A stretch of DNA of 64,000 nt from Panulirus ornatus (GCF_036320965.1 NC_092258.1:1593501-1657500), one strand, 5' to 3'; positions 1 to 14,635 are shown, numbered from the stretch's first letter. Program-made: numbers and translations. The notes: generated by a model from the sequence alone, not told the origin.

Positions 1-1608
1 CACTTACCATAATCTTCCCTGTGTCTATAGTCTTATCATGTCTGTTTCTCTGTCAGTTTATACGTGTATATGCCTCTCCCTTTTAAGGGTTTCTATTCCC
101 TTCACTTTATCAGTGTGCGTATCTTGCCATATCCCTGGGGCATAGGTTCGTCATCCTCCGAGGAACAATGGTCCCACCACGGTTGACAATGGCGTCTGGA
201 GGCCGTAATTATAACCTGTAGAGAGGGCCGCGCCCACCGACGCCCTCCCACTGCTATCTTGATCCTCCATCCAGCCCGTCCGTGACGCCTGGGGTGTCTC
301 CAGCAGCCTACTCCCTTCCTACACCTGGCCCTTATCTGTCAGTCATCCCACTGGATGAGGCGCCAGCAATGGCTTCTACTTACACCTATATGTTTCTACG
401 GTGTCGCCGGTAGCCGACACCGGCCCGTATGTGTCAGTCGTCCCGTACAAGGAGGTGTAGGAGATGGCATCCCCTAACACCATTATAGTTTGAGGAGACT
501 TCCATTCTATCTAACTCCCCAGAAATATTATCTGCCTCTCCCAGAGATTTTGTCTTCGTCTGAATTTCTAAATTCCAGTTTCTCCTCAATAGTCCCTCAT
601 ATGTTTGTTCTCTCATCCCACCTCCCGCAGCTAACCCCACCTCCTGCAGCTAACCCCACCTCCCGCAGCTAACCCCACCTCCTGCAGCTAACCCCTATTT
701 TCTGCACCCCACCCTCACCTCCTGTCACCCAGGCATCGTTGAGGTGGCCGCCGCCTTGCCTGGCAAATCTGCACCAAAACAGGACGATAAACGATGTGGG
801 AGAGGGAGGAAAGGAGGACATAAAGGAGAGAGGATAGCAAAACGGAACAGATGGAAGAGGGAGGACGAAGGGGTGGGAGGAAGGAAGGGCAGATAAAGGA
901 AGAACCCAAGAAACAATGCGAGGAGAGGAGGAAGGAAACGAAAACCAGGAAAACTCGACGCTACAGATGATGACTAAGACGAGACAATGTAGAATTATGA
1001 AGTGTGCATGATAAGATCAAGAAATTGGCAGAGTGCGTTTGGAACAGTGTGATAAAGCAGGAGAAAATGAGCGACGAAGAGAAGGACATATTGTGATAAA
1101 ACAGGAGGTTAAGAGGAAGGAGCAATGAAGTAGAAAATGAGAGGTAGGGAAGGTCTGCTGCCCACAGCAACTCGGACCAAGGGGACTACTGACTACCCTG
1201 GAACGACTCTTATAAACAACTCTGTGGTCCGCAGAACCATTATTTCACTCGCTAGAAAAAAATACCTTCAGAAAACTGACCTATTGTTTAGCATACTCGT
1301 GTGTGGATTATCCAGGCACTTGTCTGCCCTCCTGCACAGACAGACAGACAGACAGATAAAAAGAAAGGAACACGTGTATCGACGGAAACAACAGATGGCA
1401 ACACACGTCTGGCTATAGGTTTGGGGGAGATCACGTGGCCTCTCCTCCCACGACGATGGTTGAGGGAGAGGAAACACGCCATGTGAATAAGACCAACGAG
1501 AACCAGTTGTTTGAGGCACGGTTACGTGCAGTGGTGTTCCTTTTTCATAGAAAAGAACATAATGAGGGTAACTTCGAGCTGCAGACAGTGATGTATCAAA
1601 GAGATCTG

Positions 1609-1611
<3 letters not shown>
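1..1611. other. non-coding stretch
   Basis: No gene is supported here. Two diverged copies of a roughly 65-bp segment (about 321-385 and 417-480, both carrying a variant of cctgtcagtcatccc) lie about 96 bp apart. A 19-bp tandem repeat occupies 620-692. The region 780-1140 is purine-rich on the plus strand, and short open frames there have low-complexity translations. Confidence 0.5.
620..692. repeat. 19-bp tandem repeat, about 4 copies
   Basis: The unit cagctaaccccacctcctg repeats nearly perfectly, alternating tcctg and tcccg endings. Confidence 0.85.

Positions 1612-1682
<71 letters not shown>
1612..1682. repeat. (GA)n microsatellite
   Basis: Pure GA run of about 35 units. It generates the LSLSLS and ERERER translations on either strand. 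Confidence 0.99.
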
Positions 1683-1686
<4 letters not shown>

Positions 1687-2076
1687 GCAGAATACTTGTG
1701 AGATTTGTATTCATGATAAAAAAATTGAGGGTAAAGAAAATGTAAATAAGGTTTGCCAGTGAGAAAGGAAAAGTCGTCGAAGGGCGTGGAGTGTCCAGAT
1801 AAGAGGGGCGTAACTGTGCATATATTCGTGGGTGATGTAAAGACTGATATCCTCGGGGAAAGTTGAGCACGAGTCGTCCTTATGGGAGTGGCAGGGTAAT
1901 GGTGCTGTGAGTCTTGGAGGAGATCATCCTGAGATAAAGATGTGTACCGTTGTTATTTACAGGATGAACCAAGGAGGTAGGTAGGGAGATGCTTACTACA
2001 AATATGAGTTAGTCAGCCCATCTGTCTCTTGCTTGACATGTGTTGATATGACTAAAATGACAATGTTATAGAGAGG

Positions 2077-3326
<1,250 letters not shown>

Positions 3327-3405
<79 letters not shown>
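3327..3405. repeat. (GA)n microsatellite
   Basis: About 39 uninterrupted GA units. Confidence 0.99.
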
Positions 3406-3408
<3 letters not shown>

Positions 3409-4560
3409 GAATCATATGTTTCCCTGGGGCTTCTAAGAAGGATGTGGGGCGGTAGTTCTGTGTCTGTTTCTGGCATCCCTGGTTTTGGTATCATCGCTAC
3501 CTTGGCCACCCTAAACCTTCGGGGAAGGTATTGTGTGCTTACCGGAGCGCTGTAGGTGTTCCCACAGATACCAGGCCAGGCCCCACCCGTATGCCTCTAT
3601 CCTCAGTTGAGTGAATAATCCAAGAGGCGGGACAGAGGGAGGTGGTAGGGGCGGGGATGTCGTCACGCTACCAAGACGACCTCGACGACTCCACCACCTT
3701 GACGACCCTCGACTAACGCCAAAAAGAGAGACACTAAACATGGCGATCAATCACTCTTCGGAACGAGACAAAAAACACGCCGCCATAAAATGCTTAGGAA
3801 ATCTGACTTTTTTAATAGGCAGACACGACGTACATTGTGTTGAATAGACAGACTGACAAATAAATCAGTTAAACACCTACCAAAAAAGACAGGAGTGACG
3901 TGTCCGTCCCTGAAGGGAACCCAAGAAAGTGGAAACACCCAATGGGTAGATATCTAGAGAGACGGACAGGGTAGACAATGGATTAGACAGATGAAGAGGC
4001 ACAGATAGACTGGCTAGACAAGGGATTAGACAGGCCCGCAAGAGGACAGATTCCAGAGCTGACATATATCCACATAGACAAAGTCGAAAACAATAAGCGT
4101 ACCAAAGTAACATACTTCAAGACATAGAGACATCCGCATAGATAAGACCGACAAGACAAGCGACAGACATCCATACAGACAGACGCACAAACAACCAGGA
4201 TGTTGCGCCCTGAGACAGACAGCCGTAAAGACATGAGGAGGAGGAGGAACAGACCCAGACTCCCACCTCCAGCTGTGAAGGACACAGAAGCTCATCTTCT
4301 CGATGGCTGTTGGCTGTAAAGTATCCTGGGGTGATGCAGAATCTCAGACCACCAGGACCCGAGGTAGGAATTCCTCACCTCGCTCACCCCTTTCGTGTGG
4401 GAGGTCGTGGGAACCAGACCCGCCTGTGCTTGCCACAAGCGGACCCCGCAGGCACATGTGATCCTTAGTTACAGTGTGGGTAAAGGTGGGTCTCGTGAGA
4501 CGCGACCATGCTGGTTACGACCATGAAATGAATCAATTAGAGGCGCAACTCCAATCATCT
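3406..4560. other. non-coding stretch rich in gacaga/taga motifs
   Basis: Between 3840 and 4240 the plus strand is a degenerate array of gacaga, agacag and tagaca words. This keeps several minus-strand frames open without giving protein-like composition. No gene is called. Confidence 0.5.
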
Positions 4561-4599
4561 GTTGTTGAGCCGTTGCGATGACGTCAGGGGCACCGTGGT

Positions 4600-4860
4600 G
4601 TTGGTGTGGTGGTGTGATGACCCCGTGTGGTAATGGTGTGACCCCGTGTGGTGTTGTGATGACCCCAATGATGGTGTGATGTGAACCCGTTGGCGGTGTC
4701 GTGATGTGACCCCGGTGGTGATGTGATAACCCTGTGTACTGGTGTGACTCCGTGTAATGGAGTAACTCTGTGTGGTGTTGTGACTCCGTATAGTGATGTG
4801 ATGATCTTCGTGTAACCCTGTGTGGTGGTTTAATAACCTCGTGTGGTGCTGTCATCCTGG
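4600..4860. repeat. degenerate tandem repeat, about 20-24 bp
   Basis: Variants of gtgtggtgttgtgatgacccc recur about a dozen times with indels. The complementary open frame (HHTES/ITTP runs) is a by-product of the repeat. Confidence 0.75.
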
Positions 4861-6212
4861 TGGTGGTGGAGCGCCTGTGCCACAGTCAAGGGTCTAGGCA
4901 CGCTCGGGCGTCCCAAGTGACAACAAACATGTCATGTGGTGTTTACGTTTGTTAGTGAAGGCAGGCAGACATTCGTTCATCCTGGCCTCATCATCATAAT
5001 CTTCCTATGACTTTCGATAATAAACTCAAAATCAGTCCAGATGCTGTACCCAAAGGGGTAGGAATGGAGAGAAAATCAGACGTACAGATGATAAAACTAT
5101 ATGAAAAAAGACGTCATCCTTATTATGAGTCAAAATATATATCCACAAAACGTCCTTGAATAATTCACGGTTCTGGAGATGTAACATTTGTATAGCTTTC
5201 ACTCAGACCAAGAGGGTCAGTGAGTCTCCTTTGTTAATCGTCCACTAAGCTCAAACTTCGAAAAGAAAATGAACTAAGTTTCAAATGTGATCCAGTACAG
5301 AGGCCGGGTCTTACCTCTGTATCTCGAGAGGCTCCGTAGAGTGTCTTCTCATGTATTATGTAAATCAACTTTTGACACTGTATGTATCATTTTTGTCACC
5401 AATTTTGTTGGTGTAGTTACTGGTGTGTGTATGTAGTTACCAACTTCTAAGTTACGATTCATACAGTACTAGGAGGAAGTTTTCAGTTCGTCGGTCCTCG
5501 TCTCTCGAACTTGTTCGACCGTCAGAAAACTTATTAATTAAATTCCTGTTATACTATCAGTCGACATCTTCAGGTTCTTCATATAATCGACGCCATCATT
5601 CACTCCTTGGATATCATACAAGTATTTTTTCACATCATTCAACAAATACCTTATCAAACTACAAGTTACAACCTCTGGTTCCTCATTCTTTCCATCGTGT
5701 GAGGAACTGTTCCCTGTCGACGTTGCCAAAATAGTTTCTCCATTATTTCTCTCTCCTATGGAGGTCACGTTTACGCTCTCACACATGATATTATGTATAT
5801 CATCCCCCTCCCTGTACCTCACCTCTCTCACTCTACCTTAACTCTCTCACTTCACGTACCGTATTTGTTTTCCACTGAACCTTCTCTATTACCTCTTTAT
5901 ATCTCTTTAAGTGGGATGACAAAACTTGAGACGCGTATTCTAATATCGTGTGTTTGTTTGTGCGTGTGTCTGTGTTTATTTGCGTGTGTAAGTTCGGTCG
6001 TATCTGTTTATTGATGTTAATGGACTCTACCTGCAAGTGTTAACACCGCCAGAGTGGCATCATCTTCGACGAGGCTGTGTATCGTCAGCGGGCAGGAAAA
6101 TGTGCAGATTTTGGCAAGGGATGCTCGCCCCAGGGAGCCTACGTCACCTCGAAACAGCGGGAACCCCCAGAAGGTACCCTAGGGTTGTATGGCTAACTAA
6201 CAGTTTGTTTGT
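4861..6212. other. non-coding stretch with one weak open frame
   Basis: Mostly unique AT-rich sequence. A 97-codon minus-strand frame (5538-5831) has non-repetitive, protein-like composition. It starts at GTG with an in-frame TAA just upstream and has no good splice site, so it is not called as a gene. Confidence 0.4.

Positions 6213-6258
<46 letters not shown>
6213..6258. repeat. (TG)n microsatellite
   Basis: About 23 TG units, pure. Confidence 0.99.
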
Positions 6259-6259
<1 letters not shown>

Positions 6260-6781
6260 ATCAACATAAGTTTTTCGTTTCCCAGGGAACATCTTCGTTG
6301 CGTGCTCTCTGGTGGAAGAGTCAAGATGTGTTTTTGGTTGTAAAGATGTTTACAAGTGTTTGCGGTCTGTGCTTGCATGGGAATTTAAAGTTAAGAGTCA
6401 TTTTACAAAGTGCTTTTGAATATGTATGTGCCCGGGTCAGTGCTTGGTTGTGCATTCACTTATTGGTTTATTGTGATTATAATACTTCACGAAACTTACA
6501 AAATTTGCCTGGACACGTGTGCTTGAGTGCATGATTCTGCAATTACATCCTGCACTCAGGTGCGTGTGCTTTCAAGTCATTCTGCAGGTGCTTGTCCCAG
6601 AGTTTAACTAAGTGACCGTTTACTGACATGCAAGGTGGCGCACTTTGCCCGCGTGCATGTGCTTGCATGACTATTTCTCTCCGTGTTCATGTGCTTGTTT
6701 ATCATCAGTTACCACCATTTACCTGCATGCCTCTCGTTAACAGACCTGTTACCTTGCAAAGTGGGGCTATAAGCGTATGTC

Positions 6782-6782
<1 letters not shown>

Positions 6783-6858
<76 letters not shown>
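6783..6858. repeat. (TC)n microsatellite
   Basis: About 38 TC units. This is one of only three large tracts with the pyrimidine strand on top. Confidence 0.99.
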
Positions 6859-6863
<5 letters not shown>

Positions 6864-7132
6864 ATGTGTCTACAGGATGGTAATCTTCAACTCGCTGTTG
6901 TGCTGAATCATTTATTATGCTCCACTTCACCTCCCTCTCATTCTCCGTCTCGGTAACGCTAACGATTTACCCTTCATGTAAACTTCTTGCGGAGAAATGT
7001 GAATACTGATTATACGTATTGTGTGTCTCAGTTTGGTCCCTATCATTGGTTATTCTGTTTAGGGAAAAGATGAACGAGTTTAGGACAAAGACAGAATTAC
7101 AAGAAAGGAGATCAAAATAGCCACGAATATAA

Positions 7133-7133
7133 A

Positions 7134-7180
<47 letters not shown>
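7133..7180. repeat. (TG)n microsatellite
   Basis: About 24 TG units, pure. Confidence 0.99.
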
Positions 7181-7183
<3 letters not shown>

Positions 7184-7808
7184 TGGGTGAGAGAAAGAGG
7201 AAAAACGAATAAAAACTTGGTCTGTTTGTTGGTAAATGTCATTATAAAGAATTTGGGACTCGCTAGTCCCCCACAGTCTGGCCTCATGTAGTTCCTGTTG
7301 TAGGTGCGCCCCTACAACATCCCATACATGGCAGACATCCATAACAATCACAACCACATATAGTCCTTCACAACGCACAACCCAGCCTCCTTCAAAGCAT
7401 AACTACCCAACGATCTTGAACTACCTGCAGGACACCGGCTAACCACAGTCATTAACAGACACAATCATCCACTCCAGAAACATCTTATGTACGAGTTCAT
7501 CTACAACCTACAACTACCTCTATATGAAGTACAACCCACCCACCACCCACAGCAGTCACAACACCCAGCCACCCACCTAGCCAGCACTGTCCTCGACGCC
7601 CACCAATCGACACCTGGCCCCTCAACCATTCTTTAATCCCGGTGATGAATAGGTCAATCACGACCAATCAGATTGATGGTATGGGGGCCATAAGTCACAG
7701 CCGGCCAGGGACCAGCCAGTGAAAGGTCCATTAATTAACAACCCACATCCAGCACCACCTCTGCCCGAACCCAGACCCAGACCACCGGCAGACGCTGGCT
7801 ATGTGAAG
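7181..7808. other. non-coding, CA-rich degenerate stretch
   Basis: From 7300 to 7790 the plus strand is made of short caca/accca words. No gene or RNA was found. Confidence 0.4.

Positions 7809-7862
<54 letters not shown>
7809..7862. repeat. (TG)n microsatellite
   Basis: About 27 TG units. Confidence 0.99.
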
Positions 7863-7864
<2 letters not shown>

Positions 7865-9057
7865 TATCGTACGTTCTCTGATCTATAGCTCACTTCTCAC
7901 TCCAGATAACACGATCACCTTCCTAGTCTGCTGATCACAAAACTACTTCTTAGGTTACCTTGAGTCCGCTCGGCGCTGCGTCCCCTGTGTCCCAGTAGTT
8001 GACACAGATCACTATAATAATCCTCCACGTTACGACTGTTTACGTCTTTGTGTTGTTAAGTTAAACTTTACTACAAGTTCTCGTGGAACTGTTGGTGCTC
8101 TACCACAAGCTTTCTTACCCTGGGTGAGACGTGGTGCTAACAACCATTTCATTCACCCTTGACAATTTGGAGGGACTAGGTGCATGTTGTTATCCTACAC
8201 AGGTGTAGTGCCGTTGTTGCTGTTGCTTTAGACAGGAGAAATACACCAGGTGTGGCTGCTGCCTTAGACAGATATGAAGGACCAAGTTTGACTACGGGTG
8301 TGGTCAGTTGAGCGTAAGAAAGTTAGACATTTATGTTCAGTAATTAACCCAAGGATGGCGATAGGACCGTATTAGGAATAAGGGACCAGCCTGTCGCAGC
8401 TCAGCCGGGGTTAATATTGGCCTATGTAATCTGCCTCCAGTCAGGCGGAGGCACCTGTCCCGAAGCCTCCACCTGCTGGCCACACCGCTACAGCCAGGTG
8501 GCCGCTCCATAACTCAGAGCGTGAATAGTGATGTAGATGAGACTAATTCTTTCGTTAGGGCTAGTGTGAGGCGGTATATAGCACTGCCCAGTGACACCCA
8601 TTTATACCGTATCTGTAGTTAAAGCTAAAAAGAGAAATACGGAACGAAACAGCGAGAAAATCGTGTCACCCACCTACCATACACTCACGAGGCATAACAC
8701 TTCGAGAAAGCTACAGAAATGCTAAGACCAAATCTGGATAACCATTGATGGAGTCGGTGGACCCTTGACCGCCATATTTGGGGAAGTTCAGTCAATAAAA
8801 AGAATTGTAATCGTGGCTGTTGACTGTGGCGTCTGGCACTGACGGATGGCCGGGCGTCCCAGGATGTAATTAACATATGTACACAGTCTCTTCCGCGACC
8901 CTTTACCCATAATCAACATCCCAGACCCGTATCTTAGGCCCCCATCCCCTAATCGCCATGTTGGGCCCCACGGAGATAATAGAGGCGCCTTTGGGACGCG
9001 ATCCAGCCTCAGGTAGGGGCGGAACCCGGGTCTTCTCGCTACTCGGGGATCAGAAGG
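7863..9057. other. non-coding stretch
   Basis: Nothing beyond short unstructured frames. The 8400-8520 interval is GC-richer, with variants of cctgcc/gccagg words, but no start codon or splice-bounded frame stands out. Confidence 0.4.
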
Positions 9058-9930
9058 TCAGGTTATACTACAGTTTGATTTAGCGACGAAGGTTTTTATG
9101 TGGTGAGGGCGAGGCAGGACAAGGTAGCCACCTTGTATGCCATCTTCTGTTATTGGTGCTTTGTTATGTCGTGGCGTGGCTGTGCTATAGTCCTTTGCAG
9201 AATAACAAGGCAGGAGAGCTGTCCGGGGGCACCTGAGAAGATCCATCATGGTCAAGAATGCTCTTTTTCTGTTTTGATAAATGGTAACAAATTTCCTTTA
9301 CGGAACCGCTAGCGTTCAGATGCACTCCGGGATATTTCACAGCGCGACGATATAATGGTTCTAAGGAATAAGTCACTTTTTTTCTTTTAAGTATGACCAT
9401 AAAGTTTTTCGATGACCTGGAAAGTGACCACATCTTGGGCAAACCTCTATAATTCGACTCAGAAAAACAAATGAATTTCCAAGTCGCCCAATATACTCAT
9501 GGTAATACAGGGTTGCCTGTGATAACTGATAACTGATATGATCGTTTAATGTTCTCTGTGAACCGATACAGTACGGAACTAATATTGGTGAAATCAGAGC
9601 AAGATTATTGGAACTCTTCTCGCGGCCGCTGCTCTCTGGGCCAACCAAAGGCTCGTGACACCGTAGCCCGACTAGTTATACTTCCAGATGCAGTGGAAAC
9701 TTGTTGACATCCATATCATCGAAAGCAGACAGCAGCAACATCAATGGGTCGGTCGTTCTGTGCTTGGGTAACGCAGTACTTGTACAGTTATGAGAAAGTG
9801 TCGATTCTGAATATTTCCCCAGTGTTCGAGCAGGGGCCACTGTGTCCTCTACTTGGACCTCAAAATATTCTTGAACAACGTTGATCACGATCTTGAACTG
9901 CTGATAGACCTCAAGTATGGATGTGTCCAC
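9058..9930 (-). pseudogene. decayed non-LTR retrotransposon RT (R1/jockey-like)
   Basis: Minus-strand frames together resemble the reverse transcriptase core of a non-LTR retrotransposon. Reading downwards, 9768-9710 gives KHRTTDPLMLLLSAF, like the FRKHRSTTD block; 9560-9480 gives LNDHISYQLSQATLYYHEY after what should be the YADD segment; 9410-9270 gives FMVILKRKKVTYSLEPL followed by AVKYPGVHLNASGSVKEI, a clear match to the KYLGVxLD block; 9255-9180 gives the RCPRTALLPCYS tail. The pieces are in different frames with internal stops, and the catalytic ADD is not preserved, so the copy is dead. The family level (R1 or jockey) is inferred from motif style only. No 5' ORF, endonuclease or tail is visible. 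Confidence 0.5.
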
Positions 9931-10637
9931 ATCTGGGTCGGATGATTACACCCTTCCCTCACAGTCCAGTTCATCAGCTGGATCGTCTTAATCTAGTTCC
10001 TGACTTTACCATAAGAACTGCAGGAGAACATCACGATTCCCTGTTACCCGCTAGACACCTCGGCCAACCTAGACACGCCCATTCCGTGTTCCTACTTTCC
10101 TGGAAATTTTATCGTATCCATCAGAAATAACGGCGATGCAGTTAAACAAAGCTTCGCCCTGAAGAGAAGGTGGCTTCGAATAAATCATTTAGATCTGCAG
10201 ATGTTGAAAGCTCTTGCGGTCTCGCAGTCGCTACAAACCAGAAACTGCTCATTACCGATAAGGATCAGTTATCCCAGCTAGATCAAGCGTTGCAAGAGGA
10301 GGTGGTCAGGGAAGATCTCTTGCCGAAGTGTGGGAGAAGATTTCGTCTGGTACTATGAGAATCTTCTTTTCCGTCTCTGTTGTTGCAGCTCAAGCTGACA
10401 TGGGTACACGTCGAGAGAAGTGTCATACAGACCCTTCACCTCACCTCGCGTCCAGTTATCACGAGTCACTGAAGACCTGATCAGGCTGTTTTCTGAGGTG
10501 GACAGAATAATATTTTGAGATAATTGGCAACAAAAACAAGCATCGGTCATACGTAAACACGTGAAAAGTTATACAGCAGTGACGTATGGGCGTCTTCTTG
10601 TTTACTTGTGAATGGAGAACTAAATATCTATGCCAAA

Positions 10638-10639
10638 TG

Positions 10640-10730
<91 letters not shown>
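10638..10730. repeat. (GA)n microsatellite
   Basis: About 46 GA units followed by a G9-10 run at 10734-10742. Confidence 0.99.
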
Positions 10731-10734
<4 letters not shown>

Positions 10735-10742
10735 GGGGGGGG

Positions 10743-11822
10743 GACATTTATCTCACCTAGGAGTGTGAATTATGAAGCGCATCATCCCTGGAGCTGGTCC
10801 AAAGGAGTGATATTGGTGGTCACGGCTGCAGGCGCCTCGCCCACCGTCACTCAGGAGACAACTGAGGAAGGTGTGGCCAGATGGACGACCTTGTAGGGTC
10901 CTCTGGGCGCCTCCTCACCTCTACTCAAGCAACGCGCACACACCTGCAGCCCACCGTCTCTCACTGATGTACCTCCGCTTGCTACCACAAGGGGAGGAAG
11001 AGGGTAGAACTTGGTTCCTGGGCGAGGCTGGAGCTGTGTTTACTGGAGTGACGAGGGCGATACGGCCGCCTGCCTCCACTGATGGGGGTGATAGGGAGTC
11101 TTTAACAAGCAAGTTCTTCAGCGACCAAAAGTCTGTATCTGCCAGGGGTCGTCAGGGTCTCCCGGCGAGATACTGTAGAGCAAGGATCACGCAGGACACA
11201 GAAGGTATGGGTACATCGCTCGCTTGTGTCCACTGAGGGACATGTCATGATGTATGGGGGAAAACGTTCCGATGTCATCACTATCAGCATTCATCAGCAG
11301 GAGTCGCCATCCGTTCCATGCGGCCACCTGTGCTCACCTGAGCGTCTAGGGGAATAGTTGGGGAGGGAAGGAAGGGCGTAGTCGCCCATCTTTGGCTGAA
11401 GGGGCACCTGCTGGGGCCCTCTCGGGACCCATAATTGATGCCCTAGTCGGATAAGACTGAATCATTGTTAAGGTCGTGTACGTGGAAGCCCGACACGTCG
11501 CTCATTAGGTCTCCTGTGCGACACCTGCCGTCGCAGATTTGGCGGCGATACGTCGCAGCCACACGCGCCTCTGCTGCCTGGCCTTCACTAAGTGGAGAGT
11601 CGCGCCAACACCAACACTGATAGCGTGAACTTGGCGTTGGAACAGGAATAAAGTGTATCTCCATCAGGATGACCCGTCTGGCGGCGGGAAGAGGTACGGC
11701 ATATGTGGGCGAGGACCTGGGGTTGGGTCCTGGAGGATTCCCGGGAGAAGGTGTTTATGTGAGGGGCAACCCGACACTGTGGCCCTGTGATCACTACAGG
11801 TTCTACCTGCATACATAATCAT

Positions 11823-11826
<4 letters not shown>
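10743..11826. other. GC-richer stretch, no gene called
   Basis: An open frame of 121 codons (10871-11236, plus strand, GTG start) has mixed composition but lacks an ATG and flanking splice signals. The overlapping minus frame is equally plausible. I see no family match for either. Confidence 0.35.

Positions 11827-11889
<63 letters not shown>
11827..11889. repeat. (GA)n microsatellite
   Basis: About 31 GA units. Confidence 0.99.
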
Positions 11890-11891
<2 letters not shown>

Positions 11892-12985
11892 AGCCAAGGC
11901 CCAGCAGTACCGGTCGTTCATCAGAGGATGCTCGTAGCTGATGATGTGATAAAATAAAAGGTCAATACAATTTACTGTGAAAGCTTTACGTAAGAGCGGG
12001 AGCTTTGACCCAGTTGGTGGAGGGGCGCGTGGCCTTCACCTCCATATACAGGACCGGGGTCAAACCGCCGCGCCCCTCGGCAAGGGGAGGATATGGGCGC
12101 CAGAGGGATGGAAGACAATGGACGATGGGGAGTATTTATGGCAGGTGGCGAGAAGGGGTGTAAAGATTGGGGAGAAGAGGGAGGGAAGATGGACGTAGAC
12201 GTTATCACTTATCCTTACATCAACCGTCACTACTACAAGAACCTCCAACTTACCCACTTCATATATACATGTGGCTCCTGAAGGAAACCATTTAAAAGAC
12301 CCATGCAGGTTCCGTGGCCGGTTAGGAGGCTACGCCTCGCACAACTCGCCCTCACCACACATGTCTCGGAATAATATAGATAATTAGCTGATGCCGCCCA
12401 GAACCTGTACTGAGGAGCTGGTCTGACTCTACAACCCCTGGCGAGCCATTGGTCTGTCTCCCCGTAATGCACTGCTTCAGATGAGGTACATCTGCACTGT
12501 TGCCAAAATTTGTTTCTAAGATGAGTTACGAGAAATGAGAATATTTGTTTTTCATTCTAATCTTCCATTTAATTCAGTAATTTGATGATTCATCCAGAAT
12601 CTGAGTATAGCAGGGCTAGGAGTCTTTGATCAGACTCATCTGTAAGACTGTAGGTGAAATATGTACGTTTGAAAATTGTAAGAAAATGGGAAGATATCAG
12701 ACACCGTCTCAAAGTCATCCAGATGTAGCCACTACAATAACTACCTGATATAAACGAATATCCACAAACCAAACGTAACATAAGTAATGCTGGGTTCCGC
12801 CCACCAATCTCGAAAATAAAACTTTGGAAATCAGAGAAAATGACAGAAAAAATGGAGGAATTGAATTATTTTCGAACTAACGTAAGATGATTGTACGAGC
12901 TTAGGTTGTCTGATTGATGCTGGCAATATTGCATCTCACAAATCGGATCTGATGATAGCAACACTGCAATCTGCAAACGTAAGGA
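11890..12985. other. non-coding stretch
   Basis: No supported gene. 12000-12200 is GC-rich and open on both strands, without conserved character. Confidence 0.4.
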
Positions 12986-12989
12986 CGGG

Positions 12990-13190
12990 CAGACATGAGC
13001 AGTATGCCCCTCCACTTCCCACTGGGGAAACAGGCAGATATATGCCCCCCCAACCTCCTTCTGGGGAGGCCTGGGTAGGCATGAACAATATGCTCTCCAC
13101 CTTCCACTGGTGCAGGACCAGACATGAGCAATATGCTCCCTCCGTCATTCACTAGGGAGGCGGCCAAACATGAGCAGTATGCACCATCCC
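12990..13190. repeat. degenerate tandem repeat, about 55 bp, 4 copies
   Basis: The phrase gacatgagcagtatgc and its variants recur at about 12,993, 13,080, 13,122 and 13,168, each followed by a cct/cca-rich segment ending in ctggggagg-like words. Confidence 0.7.
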
Positions 13191-13561
13191 CCTCTCCCTC
13201 CTCCCTCCACAAGAAACAACCATACATTAAGGGTCGTTAAACCATCCTCATAATTAGCTACTTATCAAGGTGTGCAACCCACCACAGGTGTCTGGTTCAG
13301 TTGCCAGACGATGCCTGCCAGCTGAATCTCAATGAATTTTACCAGTGGACGTTCCTGTTGTCTGACCAGCCTCTGTCCATTGTACACTCGTGCCTGTTGC
13401 CTGACACCCTTTGTACAGTGTTCATTGTACACTCGTGTCTGCCTCATGACATACTCTATACATAGCTTGGTCAAATGTCAAGGATGGCCACTTGTAGTTC
13501 AGATGTAAAGAACATTATTCGACGTGAGAGAGACTGAATCTTTTATTTTTCCTCCCTTTAC

Positions 13562-13608
13562 ATGTGTGTGTGTGTGTGTGTGTGTGCGTGTGTGTGTGTG
13601 TGTGTGTG
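13562..13608. repeat. (TG)n microsatellite
   Basis: About 23 units with one C interruption (tgcgtg). Confidence 0.98.
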
Positions 13609-14025
13609 ACTACCTTCTTGTGCACAAGAGGGGCGAGTTTTGCTCTAGCGTGGCCTATCTCTCAGCCTTTCTCATCTATCATACATTTTCTTACAATTCT
13701 TAAAATTTTCCTAAAGTTTGGTCCACTCGCCGGCCACTACACCATAGAAGTATCACTTAACTTCTCTCAGTTTTGCTCAGTTTCCTGATGTGTTCTTTCT
13801 TTTTCAAAGAACATAATATCAACATCACCAAGTCGTCTGACACACTAGAAAATTCCAATCATGAAATTTTCTCTTCTCTTCTGCTTCAGCGTCTATGGCA
13901 GCTCTCCTCTTTAGCTTGACTTCTTTACGTCAGATAAAATTCTTGTCTTGCCTGTAAACTTTAACAAATTTATTGTCTTCTCAAGCGTTCTGATCCAACT
14001 GGTGATGCATACTTTAGTTTGTGAC

Positions 14026-14029
<4 letters not shown>

Positions 14030-14072
<43 letters not shown>
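14030..14072. repeat. (TA)n microsatellite
   Basis: About 21 TA units. Confidence 0.98.
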
Positions 14073-14076
<4 letters not shown>

Positions 14077-14269
14077 ATCGCTACACAGGGGGTCTTGTTG
14101 CCAGCCTGGATACAATGGGACGCTACAGAGGGGGTCCTGTGTTGCCCTGGTCACCTACGACACCACAGACCCACACCAGGACCCGGGGCGGATGTCTGTC
14201 TTTCACTCAACAGGAGGCGCCGCCGGAAGCACATGAAGCAATGCCGCGTGTGTGACCTTTCATCCAGAC

Positions 14270-14635
14270 ACGTGTGAGGCAATGGCCACACTGACCTTTG
14301 GAGGGACTGATGTGAGAGTACACACAGGTATGTTGGTGTGATAGACACGTAGCTGCTCAGGTGGTACGTATATGTTGGCACACAGGTGTGAGGGACGTAG
14401 ATTCATAGCTGGTATTGGATAGATGAATACATATTTGTGTTTGACACTTGTGTGCAGAGCTGTGAGGCGTACATTGGTTCACAGGTGTGGAAGACTACTG
14501 AGAACACACATGGATACAATGCTTAGGAGGACATGTGGGTGTACATATGTGAAAGGCATTAGGGAACACAGGTGTGACAGCAGGTGCAAAGGATATGTGA
14601 ATACGAGTGTGTGAGGAAGAAACAGGTGTGGAGGT
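14270..14635. repeat. degenerate acaggtgtg-type repeat
   Basis: The phrase acacaggtgtgagg and its variants occur repeatedly at irregular 30-50 bp spacing. No gene is called. Confidence 0.5.

Noticed and set aside
5538..5831. 97-codon minus frame of mixed composition
   Set aside because: Starts at GTG with an in-frame stop just upstream and no convincing splice sites.
9835..9930. Plus-strand RT motif A as a separate element
   Set aside because: Only one motif is seen; neighbouring plus-strand sequence lacks any other RT block, so it is not called as a feature.
10871..11236. 121-codon plus frame
   Set aside because: No ATG, no splice support, and the minus strand is also open with similar plausibility.
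14074..14277. Zinc-finger-like CRVCDLSSRHV end of a plus frame
   Set aside because: A single CxxC without a spaced histidine pair, and no exon boundaries.
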